Positions 12,901 to 19,513 of a stretch of 64,000 nucleotides of DNA are shown here, in pieces (the first letter of the stretch is position 1; each line of letters begins with the position of its first letter). The stretch covers positions 186,001-250,000 of the forward strand of contig NCEU01000003.1 in NCBI GenBank assembly GCA_002280855.1, given 5' to 3'. The DNA comes from Sphingomonadales bacterium 32-65-25. Its GTDB lineage: Bacteria > Pseudomonadota > Alphaproteobacteria > Sphingomonadales > Sphingomonadaceae. A model generated the notes under the pieces. The model saw only the letters and a program-made list of their open reading frames with translations, made no database searches and was not told the origin of the DNA. A program made the position numbers and the translations under genes.

Positions 12901-15900
12901 AATGACCAGTTCGGCAGCGCCCGCTTCGGCATCGCCGGCCTGGGCATTTGAGCTGAACGCACCGGAGGCATCGGCCGAAAGATCGATGCCCGGCGCCGTG
13001 AGATTGGCGTTGTACAACAAGACCTGCAGGCTGGAGCCGGTGGTAAAGCCCGCAATCGATTCAACGCCAAAGGCACCGAAGAAGCCATCGGGGCCGGACG
13101 TGCCGGCCACGCCGGGAAGCGGGCCAGCGGCGCCACCGGCGCCACCAAGGCCGGCCGCGCCACCCACGGCACCCACGCCACTGCTGCCGGCCGAAACCGC
13201 CATGCTGGCGCTGATCAACGGCACATTCAGGCTCCACGCGGTGCCCTGATCATTGCTCGCCGCTCCGATCAGCAGGCTGCCACCCGTGGCATTGCCGCCA
13301 GCACCGGCATTGCCGCCGGCCCCGCCATTGCCACCGGCGCCGCCATTGCCGCCATTGATAAAGATGGCATCGCCATCAAGGCCGGCGCCGCCGTTGGCAC
13401 CAGCGCCGCCAACGCCGCCACTGCCGCCCGTGCCGGCCACGGCCTCGCCAATCAGCGTCCAACTGGAAATGGTGACGCTGCCACCGCTGTTCGCGGCTGG
13501 CGTGCCGATGGTGATGTTGCCGCCCGTCGCTTCGCCACCGGCACCGCCAGTGCCGCCCGCCTGGCCAGCCCCGCCGGGATTGCCATCGCGTTGGGGCGGC
13601 AATGGGTTGACCGCTGCCAGGCCGCTGGCACCCGCGCCGCCATCGCCGCCAAGGCCGGCCCGGCCAGCCACATCGACAGTAAGAAACGGCATGGTGAGAA
13701 TGCCGCCAGGCCGCACCGTGACGCTTGCCGAACCGCCGCTGCCCGCGCCGCCGGCCCCGCCAGCCAAGCCCGTGTTGCCGGTGGCGCCGTTCGCCCCCCG
13801 GCCGATCGCCGTCAATTGTGCGCCGCTGATCAGATCAAACGTGCCGCCTTCACCAATGATATCCACCGCGCCGCCAAGGCCGGCACCGCCGGCAGCGCCG
13901 CTGCCAAACGCCGCGCCGCCCACCCCGCCAGCATCGGCCGACAGGCTGGCGATGGAGATGCTGCCCACCACCGTGACCGCAGCGGCTCCGGCCGCTTCGT
14001 GCCGTTGCAGGCGAACAGAAGCCGCGCCGCCCTGGCCTTCGCCAGCGGCAGAACTTGAGCCGCCGCCCAGAGCCGTCGCAATCAGCGAGACCGGCCCGGT
14101 GATGGTGACATCAACCGGCAGGCCCGCGGTGAAATGCGGCGTCGCCAGGATGATCGATTCACCGCCCCTGGCGTTGCCGCCGCCCAGATCGCCATTGAAA
14201 CCGCCGGTGCCCGCATTGCCGCCAAAGGCCGAGGTGAGAATACTGACTGCGCCGGCCGTGACCACCGCGCCGCGCGCCAGCAGGCTGGCACTGCCACCCG
14301 TGGCATCACCGCCGCGCCCGCCAAGGCCATCGCCATCGATGCCGCCACCGGCACCGCCGGTCACCCGGCCATCGACGGAATACAGGGTACCGAAATCAAA
14401 AGTCGAACGGTTGGCAAGCGGCGTGACCGTACCGCTGGTCGTGCCGATATTGATGTTGCCGCCTGCAGCATTGCCGCCCCGGCCACCGTCGGCCGTACCA
14501 AGGCCACCGCCGCCTTCGCCGCCAACCGCGCTGTTATCAACAATCAACTGGCTGGCGATGAAGCTGGACCGCGCTGGCCGCGCAGCGATCACGATCTGGG
14601 GATCCAGCGCAAGCGGATCAACAGCGAACGCGTCACCGCCCGCGCCGCCAACAGTCGTGCTGCTGCCGCCACCGCCGCCGCCGCGCGCTGCCGCCTGCAC
14701 TGTTACAGCACCGGCATTCACCGTCGTGCCTGGCCCGGCTTCCAGCGAATCCAGAATGAAGAACGCCTGGCCCACTGTGGCATCGCCGCCGCGACCAGCA
14801 TTGAAGGCGCTGCCCCCGTTGGCGTCCACCGTCAAGAACAGCGAGCCGGTGGTCAGATTGGCATCGTTAAAGCCGCCGAACAGTCGGCCCGATCGCGCCG
14901 CACCGCCGACAGCGCCGAAGCCACCGAACGCATCGGCCTGCATGATGACCTGGCTGGCGTTTATGTTGCCCGATTCTCCTTGCAGCACCACGAACCCACC
15001 GCGCGCTGCGCCACCTGCACCCGTCGTACCATCGCCGGCGTTGGCATTGGCGTTGAGGAACAGGCCGCCAACCAGCTGAATGCCCTGATCATTGCCGCCC
15101 ACGTTGGGCCCAAGTCGCACGAATACCGCGGGCGGGTTAAAATCACCGTTGTCACGAGATGTGGCGTTGCCGCCGATGGTGCCATCGCCGCCGCTGGTCG
15201 ATGCGTTCACGAACACGTTGTTGGAAATCAGCAGCGAACCGCCGTTCTGAATATCGAGATTCGCCTGTCCGCCCAGCGCGGCACCGCCGATACCACCGTC
15301 ACCGTCACCGCCATTTGCATTGGCGGAAACGAAGATCTGGGTGCCGGAAACGGTCGGGTTGCCCGTGGTGAACAGCTGGGCGAAACCGCCGGTGGCGGCG
15401 CCGCCGGCCGAATTGCCGTTGATGTCGCCATTCGCAGCCTCAGCCGAAGCCTGGACCGAAATCGATTGCGCGGTGACGCTCGTCCCACCGTTCACATCTG
15501 AAACCGCGAACTGCGCCAGACCGCCAATGAAACTGTTGTTGCCCACACTGAAGCCGCGATTGGCCGCGGCGGTGACGGCGATATCAGTGGTTGTCAGCGA
15601 CGTTCCATCAAAGATGTTCAGCAACGCCTGGCCACCGGTAACCGTGCCGCCACCCGTATGGCCAATGTCACCGCTCTCCCCATAGCTGGCATCGGCCTCT
15701 ACCCGGATGCCGCCCGGCACAGTCACGATGCCGCTCAGCCGGACTTCGGCAAGACCACCGGTCGCATTGCCCGATTGGCGCCCGAGACTGCCCGTGTCGG
15801 CAAAACCGCCCGCAGACACCAGCAGATTGCCGGCCATGGTCAGCGTGCCACCCGGATCCACCTGCAAACGGGCAGTGCCGCCCAGGCCGCTGCCACTGAC

Positions 15901-17406
15901 GCCGTCAGCAGCAATGCCGCCGAAGCCACTGGCATCGATTGTCAGCGAGCCGGTACTCAGGCTGCCACCAAAGGCGCCCACGGTGGCCGACCCGCCCGTA
16001 CCGGTGCCGGCGGCCTGGCCCAGGCCGGAAGCCGAATCCCCACTGCCAGTGGCAAAGACGAACGTGTCGCCTGAAACCTGCACCGATCCGCCACCAGACG
16101 CGCTCACTTCGGCAAGGCCAGCGATCCGGCTGATACCGTTCACGTTGCCGGTGAACTGCGTGGAGGCATCGACGATCAGGCTGCCGGCCACTGTCAGCAC
16201 ATTGCCGGACTGGCCACGCACAAGCGCAAGATTGTCGGCAAAAACTTCCAGGTTGCTGGCATAGCTCGATCCGCCCGTCAGCGATTGCACCAGCACATCG
16301 TTCTTGGACCGCGCAGTGAGGCTGGACGTGATCGTGGCATTGTCGATCGAGATGGTTGCCGTGCCAATGCTGCCCGCCACGGGCGTCAGGCCATATTGGA
16401 ACACGCCCTGCCCAGAGGAATCAGCACGGACATCATAGCCGCCCGACAGCACCACGGCATTGCCGGCGATATCGGCCGCGCCGGCAATATCGAAGCCAAG
16501 CTGGGCACCGCCGGTGATCAGCAGGGTCATCGCGTCATTGCGCGGCACCGCCATCATGTAGATGCGGCTGTACACGCCCTGGCCGCCAATGCCGCCCGGC
16601 CCGGTGATGCTGCCGCTCACCTGGCTGGTGCCGCCCGCTGCCGAACCCACGTTGGCGGTGATGTCGAACAGGCCGCCATTCAGCGTAAAGCTCACATCCT
16701 CGGCCGCCACCAGCGCTGCCGACGCGCCGGACCCAACCGTGGCTGCACCGTTCATGATGAAGCGCGGGGCCACCGCGATCATGTAGCTGCTGGTATTGAT
16801 GGTCGCACCGGCGGCAACCGTCACCCCGGCCGTGCTGCCGGCAGCCGCCTGCAGGCGGAAATTATTGGCGGCATCGATATAGGGCAGGCCAGCCGCTGCG
16901 CCGACCGGATCATTGGCCGTGAGCAGCAGACCGCCGACGTTGAACTGGGACCCGGCATTGAGCAGCAGGCCGCCGGGCGCATAGAACCAGATGCTGCCCA
17001 GAGAATCGCTGCTCACCGTGCCGGACAAGGCGATGGCGCGTGCCGGATCGGCCGCGATGATGCGATTGAGCACCGTGTAAGGCAGGCCGGTGCCGCCGGT
17101 GAAGCTGGCCGTGGCACCAGCCGGCAGGAAATCGATGGGTCCGCCACCGATCGCCGTGTCGGTGGGCGTCCAGTTGATGGTGTTCTGCGGGTCAAAGACC
17201 GTGAAGAAATCATTGTTGCCGCTGGTGCCGCGGGTGACGTTGCCCAGGATCACCGTTTCGGTGCCCTGGAAGGCCTGGGCCTGGGCCATTTGCGGCTGCA
17301 GCGCCAGCATGACGGCGAGCACGGCGGGAGAGGCGCCCAGCGACAGGCGGGTGGCAGCGCGGGCAGCAGAACTGCGGGCTGGGGCGCTTTCATCGATCAG
17401 GCGCAT
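3907..17406 (-). CDS. Giant two-partner secretion exoprotein (TpsA, filamentous haemagglutinin-like)
   Basis: 4499 residues, one uninterrupted frame. The ATG at 17406 overlaps the transporter stop (ATGA). The N terminus has an extended signal region (charged start, then VLAVMLALQPQMAQAQA) followed by a TPS/haemagglutinin N-terminal beta-helix domain, residues about 45-300, with the hallmark NTINWTPTD and GSIWFYAPGGLLLNAGSQF. The remainder is Gly/Ala/Val-rich degenerate repeats (blocks such as GGxGGxAxGG alternating with LTVDASG-like strands), expected to fold as a very long right-handed beta-helix. Gly density falls after about residue 3300, where more regular haemagglutinin-like repeats (LVLLSGGTITTAALTTP) take over. 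The C terminus is acidic (VNNIEELTPEQEEQRAAAQ) and ends NPALWMDPMPRG. No toxin domain is visible. Probably a secreted or surface-anchored adhesin or matrix protein. Confidence 0.93.
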   Translation of the reverse strand: MRLIDESAPARSSAARAATRLSLGASPAVLAVMLALQPQMAQAQAFQGTETVILGNVTRGTSGNNDFFTVFDPQNTINWTPTDTAIGGGPIDFLPAGATASFTGGTGLPYTVLNRIIAADPARAIALSGTVSSDSLGSIWFYAPGGLLLNAGSQFNVGGLLLTANDPVGAAAGLPYIDAANNFRLQAAAGSTAGVTVAAGATINTSSYMIAVAPRFIMNGAATVGSGASAALVAAEDVSFTLNGGLFDITANVGSAAGGTSQVSGSITGPGGIGGQGVYSRIYMMAVPRNDAMTLLITGGAQLGFDIAGAADIAGNAVVLSGGYDVRADSSGQGVFQYGLTPVAGSIGTATISIDNATITSSLTARSKNDVLVQSLTGGSSYASNLEVFADNLALVRGQSGNVLTVAGSLIVDASTQFTGNVNGISRIAGLAEVSASGGGSVQVSGDTFVFATGSGDSASGLGQAAGTGTGGSATVGAFGGSLSTGSLTIDASGFGGIAADGVSGSGLGGTARLQVDPGGTLTMAGNLLVSAGGFADTGSLGRQSGNATGGLAEVRLSGIVTVPGGIRVEADASYGESGDIGHTGGGTVTGGQALLNIFDGTSLTTTDIAVTAAANRGFSVGNNSFIGGLAQFAVSDVNGGTSVTAQSISVQASAEAANGDINGNSAGGAATGGFAQLFTTGNPTVSGTQIFVSANANGGDGDGGIGGAALGGQANLDIQNGGSLLISNNVFVNASTSGGDGTIGGNATSRDNGDFNPPAVFVRLGPNVGGNDQGIQLVGGLFLNANANAGDGTTGAGGAARGGFVVLQGESGNINASQVIMQADAFGGFGAVGGAARSGRLFGGFNDANLTTGSLFLTVDANGGSAFNAGRGGDATVGQAFFILDSLEAGPGTTVNAGAVTVQAAARGGGGGGSSTTVGGAGGDAFAVDPLALDPQIVIAARPARSSFIASQLIVDNSAVGGEGGGGLGTADGGRGGNAAGGNINIGTTSGTVTPLANRSTFDFGTLYSVDGRVTGGAGGGIDGDGLGGRGGDATGGSASLLARGAVVTAGAVSILTSAFGGNAGTGGFNGDLGGGNARGGESIILATPHFTAGLPVDVTITGPVSLIATALGGGSSSAAGEGQGGAASVRLQRHEAAGAAAVTVVGSISIASLSADAGGVGGAAFGSGAAGGAGLGGAVDIIGEGGTFDLISGAQLTAIGRGANGATGNTGLAGGAGGAGSGGSASVTVRPGGILTMPFLTVDVAGRAGLGGDGGAGASGLAAVNPLPPQRDGNPGGAGQAGGTGGAGGEATGGNITIGTPAANSGGSVTISSWTLIGEAVAGTGGSGGVGGAGANGGAGLDGDAIFINGGNGGAGGNGGAGGNAGAGGNATGGSLLIGAASNDQGTAWSLNVPLISASMAVSAGSSGVGAVGGAAGLGGAGGAAGPLPGVAGTSGPDGFFGAFGVESIAGFTTGSSLQVLLYNANLTAPGIDLSADASGAFSSNAQAGDAEAGAAELVISGGTTSLGYISLSAIGQGGDSVSGNAGIGRGGSVTFRVLDGADVTLGVRIAPLQLVADGYGGDGLDGGFGNSGFAGTIFTQVNNANLQVNGDLVMVAEGFSGFDGLFASGTGGTLTLAFEDGSTVGVTDQLVMSARAVGPVANGGFVNIGGSGTGSLQVDGDIALDASVQLQFGQPGLPSAAGEIVVSADVDNSLIVGGQLGANASATSFSQVPDASMAGGRITVGNRGTMNVGGALSFDASAIFGDGAGGEAIGGSVLIESLAGTLESNGLSLTTSADGGFVTGGAVPAATGGSIVLRNELGGSHFSRSGNISLTANANGISSSSGPGGDGVAGLISFGVEGTLELDMGGTGTFVAEAIGRGGSSSSGDFGGNGFGGDIDFVVTTGGTLNIINSATPVIELKANGIGGNSLTQGGNGGGGAIFVAVSQGSFTTPALTLNVRGEGGLGLPSGNANAGRAEVDVFDGLISVGGDLVLDGNAVVAGSSVEGDGTGGLLGVDVSTGTLDVAGNLQMRANGDGTANLGGTVAVNAGGGLLDVGGGITLSAASLNDTFGSNAVIQAGNINVDVGTLGEIRSTQGLSADVQGTATTPLYGVTAEAGRFDMRSAGVVRLGGTGLIVQANGGWVLGTEGGSAFGGSAIVQLIGGSFDTTDLVLRASGISGANSGGVGGTANGGVARLEIENGAVATVTGGMVVNAFGDASGGLVGGQASGGSATIVARTGGQLLGDAFVNNVNAAARGGNGTDGDGGGAFAGTVLIRAETGGSLALGQVSAVSAGSTGGNGDGAGNGGAAISGTVEISADGGAIDITNLENIFTSAVGGNALGSGNGGEGRGGTISILTSNAGQISILATGGTNGIGLGSSGIGGNAVSGLGANGIGGLVQVNADTASQTTLDAQASSTPRINMRARGIGGQGASGGTGTGGQVLAGTAGDGQLNLLGQVELIGEASGGTATGGNGGSALAGRVQLAMVAAVATTTITTGDLSILAGATAGNGAGDLGRGGDADTAQSSGVSIVSFNNLGTLTAGNVDIVATAIGGRGGDGLNGGDGGRAIAGGVTIGFRAFDFGGATPGILTTGLLQADASAVGGSGGQGSAANGTGGRGGDGLAGGVLVSAFGGILRIAPGAGSLIGLDASASGTGGDGGAGLAIGNGGAGFGGEVNLGSFANERAGGQLGQLETTGLQLTASGRGGSGAVGGEGLAGGFDITSNGLMEVRGVINAFVDAVGGEGLVSGGGEAGAGAFNVRGSLTVTGAITVDGSAIGGTGLTAGGRASGGGVDLFGNFDFGSDLTAVLTAVGGSASLSGVGGEAIGGRAGFNTASTDVIRVARLSVEADGTGGNGFAGQGGDGFGGGIFVRNEGTLQLNAGSFIDLQAVGEGGGSLDGQGGVGTGGQVQIDNLTGGSIIAAGADLNAAGRGGSDSGSGRGGGAVGGTARTNNAGNVNLSGNFRFSADAQSGTGNGAGEAVGGTASISQSDGFLGVQGDLTMFVDGDGGERDGNARGGTASVNVAGGTLDVAIGRLQMFAEAQGFNATGGTISIFGGGQINAEGGIDLLATSSGANGQPAALMRGGNIVVDVTAAGRLSAGGPLFATVSTSTDQVIGGSASAGTIALNSAGTVVIGGDVTFRAQVTHDGIAQQPGLSLGGDIVVTLNGGTMTAGSVDLVANVQGMDGALDGGDSTAGNATVAISGGAQLNLAGGLTLDVNSNAGTAGGVGTGGLSTAGTARVTVNGAGSQVNASSGRFFLLSSGGNAVAGGQGGDALGGMAELLIGGGGSAVFATQFLMQGESFGGNVIANSTSGAGSATASTLRAVLDGASGGTMNLASGGSATFDSDTFGGDVLGEGLAGGAATGGLIQIGSTGNGGNVNVGQLTVSSYARGGDGGTGTSPGDGGAGQGGNIVIGMGRDVSSATPGSFTAASVDVFTGSEGGFSGDLNALAGAADGGSIRFDINGATGAVAGVVRLQTYAEVRDFGSAAAAVGGRIALSAADAGNGSAPGTLTIGGTTEIFHRVINPAGPLTQGVTRVSSLGAGSRLALQDVFSANNTLTGPGARGAADRSGIVAGVGAQIDFTGNVTFVDGRDIGFNDGGTITATGEMFISSGGRVVSAFDVPTAGATGTIAAQVLQVAGTAGIDLATNTTGSGDVFMSSAAGQVRVADIDANRDVTLNGVAGTSFTSVRGDRNVGVFSDVAINGGSASAGGRLTVSSDGGITVGALDAGVVDPAAGVTPDIYVRALGPITTGVVRSGGDVGLLAQGALTSGAITSGRDLVLLSGGTITTAALTTPTTGRIRIDDFAQRSLITFPGGVPDYTALFAAAGTARVGDTIINGNVTTGLFEARSTGLLQVTGTINAAIGVRLGVGNLQIGSLATQGFIDLSSVESLVLADLDAQGQISLASDGSITAGNITTGQSLVLAANRVGATLTTGNVRADGEIRLSSNTTLAAGTLSSGNRVFLDAGGAITTGAIDAGTVNPQAGASGVLFATSPATIRTGPINVSGSATLSGVLGVTTGNIAAPGGIVLLDTGGINAGNLSTSPSGFVYIAAHDLLPQISFDQAGNPLFATLLASTPIRLVGDINLGDASTGRFIAAATGDFFVNNATAATSMLVDVGGFATLDFNINTPSLTVTSSDIGIDPLAAVGAAGGSIRFVVGSGVTNTIVGGPGAAAVSGTYRLSNGEFGALRASSITVTNPNGGMTIDPLALPAIAPGQAANPGVTLQTNGVMRVAGAVTMAQAGVDNRLNLIANSRVEVVQGSGSVRLGAGVDTPAGTLAITTPRLWVGIDSLLTQLAGSQLTGQARIDAVNAAGAPTVVGGSIGAGTILIGTGEEVLIQNSGTDQLKAGFTTGTGGLRIRRAFEGNNPINVVINGRIQRADNSFATNRDTLALVQLDPGISLVTADSTVNGCLIVSANCPGLLPDEIVQPVVTIVNNIEELTPEQEEQRAAAQAAAEKLPIVLLQRLIDFSPLFVDPDATDPVTSGGNPALWMDPMPRGVRAPGGLK

Positions 17407-19019
17407 CAGCGGGTCCTCCAGGGCAGCAGGCGGGTGGTAAAGGTCACCAGCGCACGCACATCGCCGGCGCGGGTGGGGCCAGCATCCTTCAGGGCAACAG
17501 CGCCGCCCACATCCAGCCGGGCACGATCACTGAACACCAGCCGCGCGCCGCCGCCGGCCGAAACCAGGCTCACCGGATTGTCCAGGGTTGGCCCCAACCC
17601 ACGCGACCAGGCCCAGCCGGCATCGACGAACACATAGGGCTGCGCCGCCAGTTTCCAGTCTTCCGACACGGTGACCGGATCAATGCGCAGCTCGGTGTTG
17701 AAGGCAGCACCGTCATCGCCGGTCAACACGCCGGGATCATAGCCGCGACCCACGGTATAGTTGCCCAGCGCAAAGCGTTCGAAGCCGAACAGGGCCCCGC
17801 TGGCAACCTGGCCACGCGGCTGCACGGCGATGGTGAGCTTCCTGCCAAGCCGCAGTTCCGCCAGGCCGGTGAAGCGCAGCACGGTGGCCGTCGGGCTGCC
17901 GCTGATCAGGCTGGGCGGCACCACGCCGGCGCCGGCACACACCGCCGGATTGGCCAGGCAATCCGGGCTGGCGCCGAACACATCCAGGCCCTGCCGCAGT
18001 TCCAGGCTGGCACCCAGCCGCCAGGCCGTGGTGCCGCCGGGGCCACGGCCGCGCATGTCCTGCCATTCACCATCAAGGCGGGCATAGGCCACGCGCAACC
18101 GATCCCGCGACAGCGGTGCCCCATCGAATTCGACGCGCTGATTGACCAGATCAAAACCGGCGCGGCCCACCAGCGTGGCGGCCTGGCTGCGCTTGAACGG
18201 ATAGCTCGCCTCGATATTGGCAAAGAAGGTTTCGGCATCAACATCAGGCACCGCCGGACCGAGGCCGGGCCGGGTCCACGCCTGGGTGACACGGCCGCCA
18301 AACCGCAGGCCTTCGCCGCCGATGGCGAAATCATGCCCGGCCTGCAGCACCTGCTGCTCATCAAAATCGGACGTGGCGTAATAGGAAATGAAGCTGTGAT
18401 CACCCAGCCCGGTCAGGCCGTGCGCCTGCACGCGCACCTGGCCGCCGTACGGCCCGGTTTGCGATGGGGCGAGGTTGCTCAGCACCAGATCGGCCTCGAT
18501 CGGGCGGCGCCGCACGCTGACTTCGCCCACCATGTCACCCGCCGCACCGCCGGCCGGTTTCAGGGCAAGGCGCACATCCATGCCCGGCAGGTCGCGCGCC
18601 AGCAGCAAATAACGTTCGGCCTTGATGCGGTTGAACGGCTGGCCGGTGGCCAGTTTCTTCACATAGCGCGCCACCTGGCCTTCGTTGCGGCCGGCATCGC
18701 CGCGCAGCCGCACCGCCGTAAGCCGGGCATAGAGCACTTCAAAGCGCACCTGGCCGCCTTCGATGCGCTGCGCCGGCACCTGCACGGCGGCCAGATAGCC
18801 CAGCCGGCGCAAATGGGTGGCGGCGGCATCGCGGATCTCGCACAGCGCCGATACCGGCACTTCCTTGCCGGCCAGCGGCTTCCAATAGCCATCAAGCGCG
18901 GCGGGCGGCACCGGGCCCAGATTGTTGAATTCGGCGCGGGTGATGGTGAGCTTGATCGTGGCATAGGCCGGATCGGCCAGCGCGCACGGGCTGCGTTCGA
19001 TATCGCCATCAACGATCAA
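17406..19019 (-). CDS. Two-partner secretion outer-membrane transporter TpsB (main part, frameshifted from its signal peptide)
   Basis: 537 residues in this frame: two POTRA-like domains (residues about 1-190) and then a BamA/Omp85-superfamily barrel of the FhaC/ShlB type, with the conserved tip motif as GRGYDPG near residue 425 and a C-terminal strand ending TTRLLPWRTR. The frame begins only with a TTG at 19019 and lacks a signal peptide. The missing start (signal peptide and linker) lies in another frame at 19009-19227. The two are separated by a perfect 25-bp tandem duplication at 19039-19088. Deleting one copy joins them as ...IDPSRRPQFTQPSRL..., a 598-residue protein of normal family length. 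It should secrete the adjacent exoprotein. As assembled the gene would be off; either phase variation or an assembly error explains this. Confidence 0.88.
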   Translation of the reverse strand: MIVDGDIERSPCALADPAYATIKLTITRAEFNNLGPVPPAALDGYWKPLAGKEVPVSALCEIRDAAATHLRRLGYLAAVQVPAQRIEGGQVRFEVLYARLTAVRLRGDAGRNEGQVARYVKKLATGQPFNRIKAERYLLLARDLPGMDVRLALKPAGGAAGDMVGEVSVRRRPIEADLVLSNLAPSQTGPYGGQVRVQAHGLTGLGDHSFISYYATSDFDEQQVLQAGHDFAIGGEGLRFGGRVTQAWTRPGLGPAVPDVDAETFFANIEASYPFKRSQAATLVGRAGFDLVNQRVEFDGAPLSRDRLRVAYARLDGEWQDMRGRGPGGTTAWRLGASLELRQGLDVFGASPDCLANPAVCAGAGVVPPSLISGSPTATVLRFTGLAELRLGRKLTIAVQPRGQVASGALFGFERFALGNYTVGRGYDPGVLTGDDGAAFNTELRIDPVTVSEDWKLAAQPYVFVDAGWAWSRGLGPTLDNPVSLVSAGGGARLVFSDRARLDVGGAVALKDAGPTRAGDVRALVTFTTRLLPWRTR

Positions 19020-19227
19020 CCGGCTGGGCTGGGTAAACTGCGGCCGGCGCGATGGATCGATTTTGCGGCCGGCGCGATGGATCGATTTCCTCTCGAGTCG
19101 GCGCCCCGGTGACGCTCACCTGCGCCTGCGCACCTGACGCTGCAACGACGATTGCCATGCCGGTTGCCAACAGGCCACGACGGAAAACCGGCGTGAGCGC
19201 CGCCGCTGGCAAGCCCAGATCCATCAT
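19009..19227 (-). pseudogene. 5' fragment of tpsB: signal peptide and linker, out of frame with the barrel
   Basis: The ATG pair at 19227/19224 follows a G-rich Shine-Dalgarno stretch. The product starts MMDLGLPAAALTPVFRRG and has a good signal peptide ending ASGAQA, then the linker VSVTGAPTREEIDPSRRPQ. After the 25-bp duplication the frame runs into 17 unrelated residues and stops at 19009, overlapping the barrel frame. It makes sense only as the lost N terminus of the transporter downstream. As written it would be a short exported peptide of no function. Confidence 0.85.
19039..19088. repeat. Perfect 25-bp tandem duplication that frameshifts tpsB
   Basis: Positions 19039-19063 and 19064-19088 are identical 25-mers (each starts TGCGGCCGGCGCG and ends ATCGATTT on the plus strand). 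Because 25 is not a multiple of 3, the extra copy shifts the reading frame. Taking out one copy yields a continuous transporter gene from 19227 to 17406 with 599 codons including the stop. Confidence 0.95.
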
Positions 19228-19235
19228 TAACGCTT

Positions 19236-19243
19236 CCCCCCCC
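19236..19243 (-). promoter_or_regulatory. Run of eight G (coding sense) in the tpsB ribosome binding site
   Basis: On the minus strand eight consecutive G followed by AAGCGTTA precede the ATG at 19227, so the homopolymer forms the Shine-Dalgarno sequence. Length changes in such a run would alter spacing or strength of the site. The rest of the gap between tpsB and cobT (19244-19513) holds no supported gene. An AT-rich patch (CTATAGATTATTT, minus strand, around 19300-19315) may include the -10 box of the operon, but no good -35 is visible. Confidence 0.45.
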
Positions 19244-19513
19244 GACAACAGCACAGGTGCGACCCGTTCATGTTGTGGAAGCAGTTAACCTGATTCAACC
19301 CAAATAATCTATAGCTTTATGGTTCATTGACGCATGTGACCCGACACTGTTGCAGGCCAGCAGCGGCTGCGGCGCAACCCGCTTGGCGTCGAGCCCCATA
19401 AGGAGGATTTCACGTTGTCCTAACGGAAGAAATCCACTCCGTACCGCTGGCCGCGGCCTCGAAGGCGACCATGGGCCCCGCAGCTGCAAGAAGTGCAGAA
19501 CTGACGTTCAAGC

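Noticed and set aside
8000..15000. Repeating GGC/GCC-rich units resembling a direct repeat array
   Set aside because: The repeats encode degenerate protein units of varying length and have no conserved spacer-repeat pattern, so they are not CRISPR or a satellite.
19295..19489. 64-codon minus-strand frame in the gap upstream of tpsB
   Set aside because: No ribosome binding site or recognisable motif, low-complexity Arg/Pro start; probably chance.
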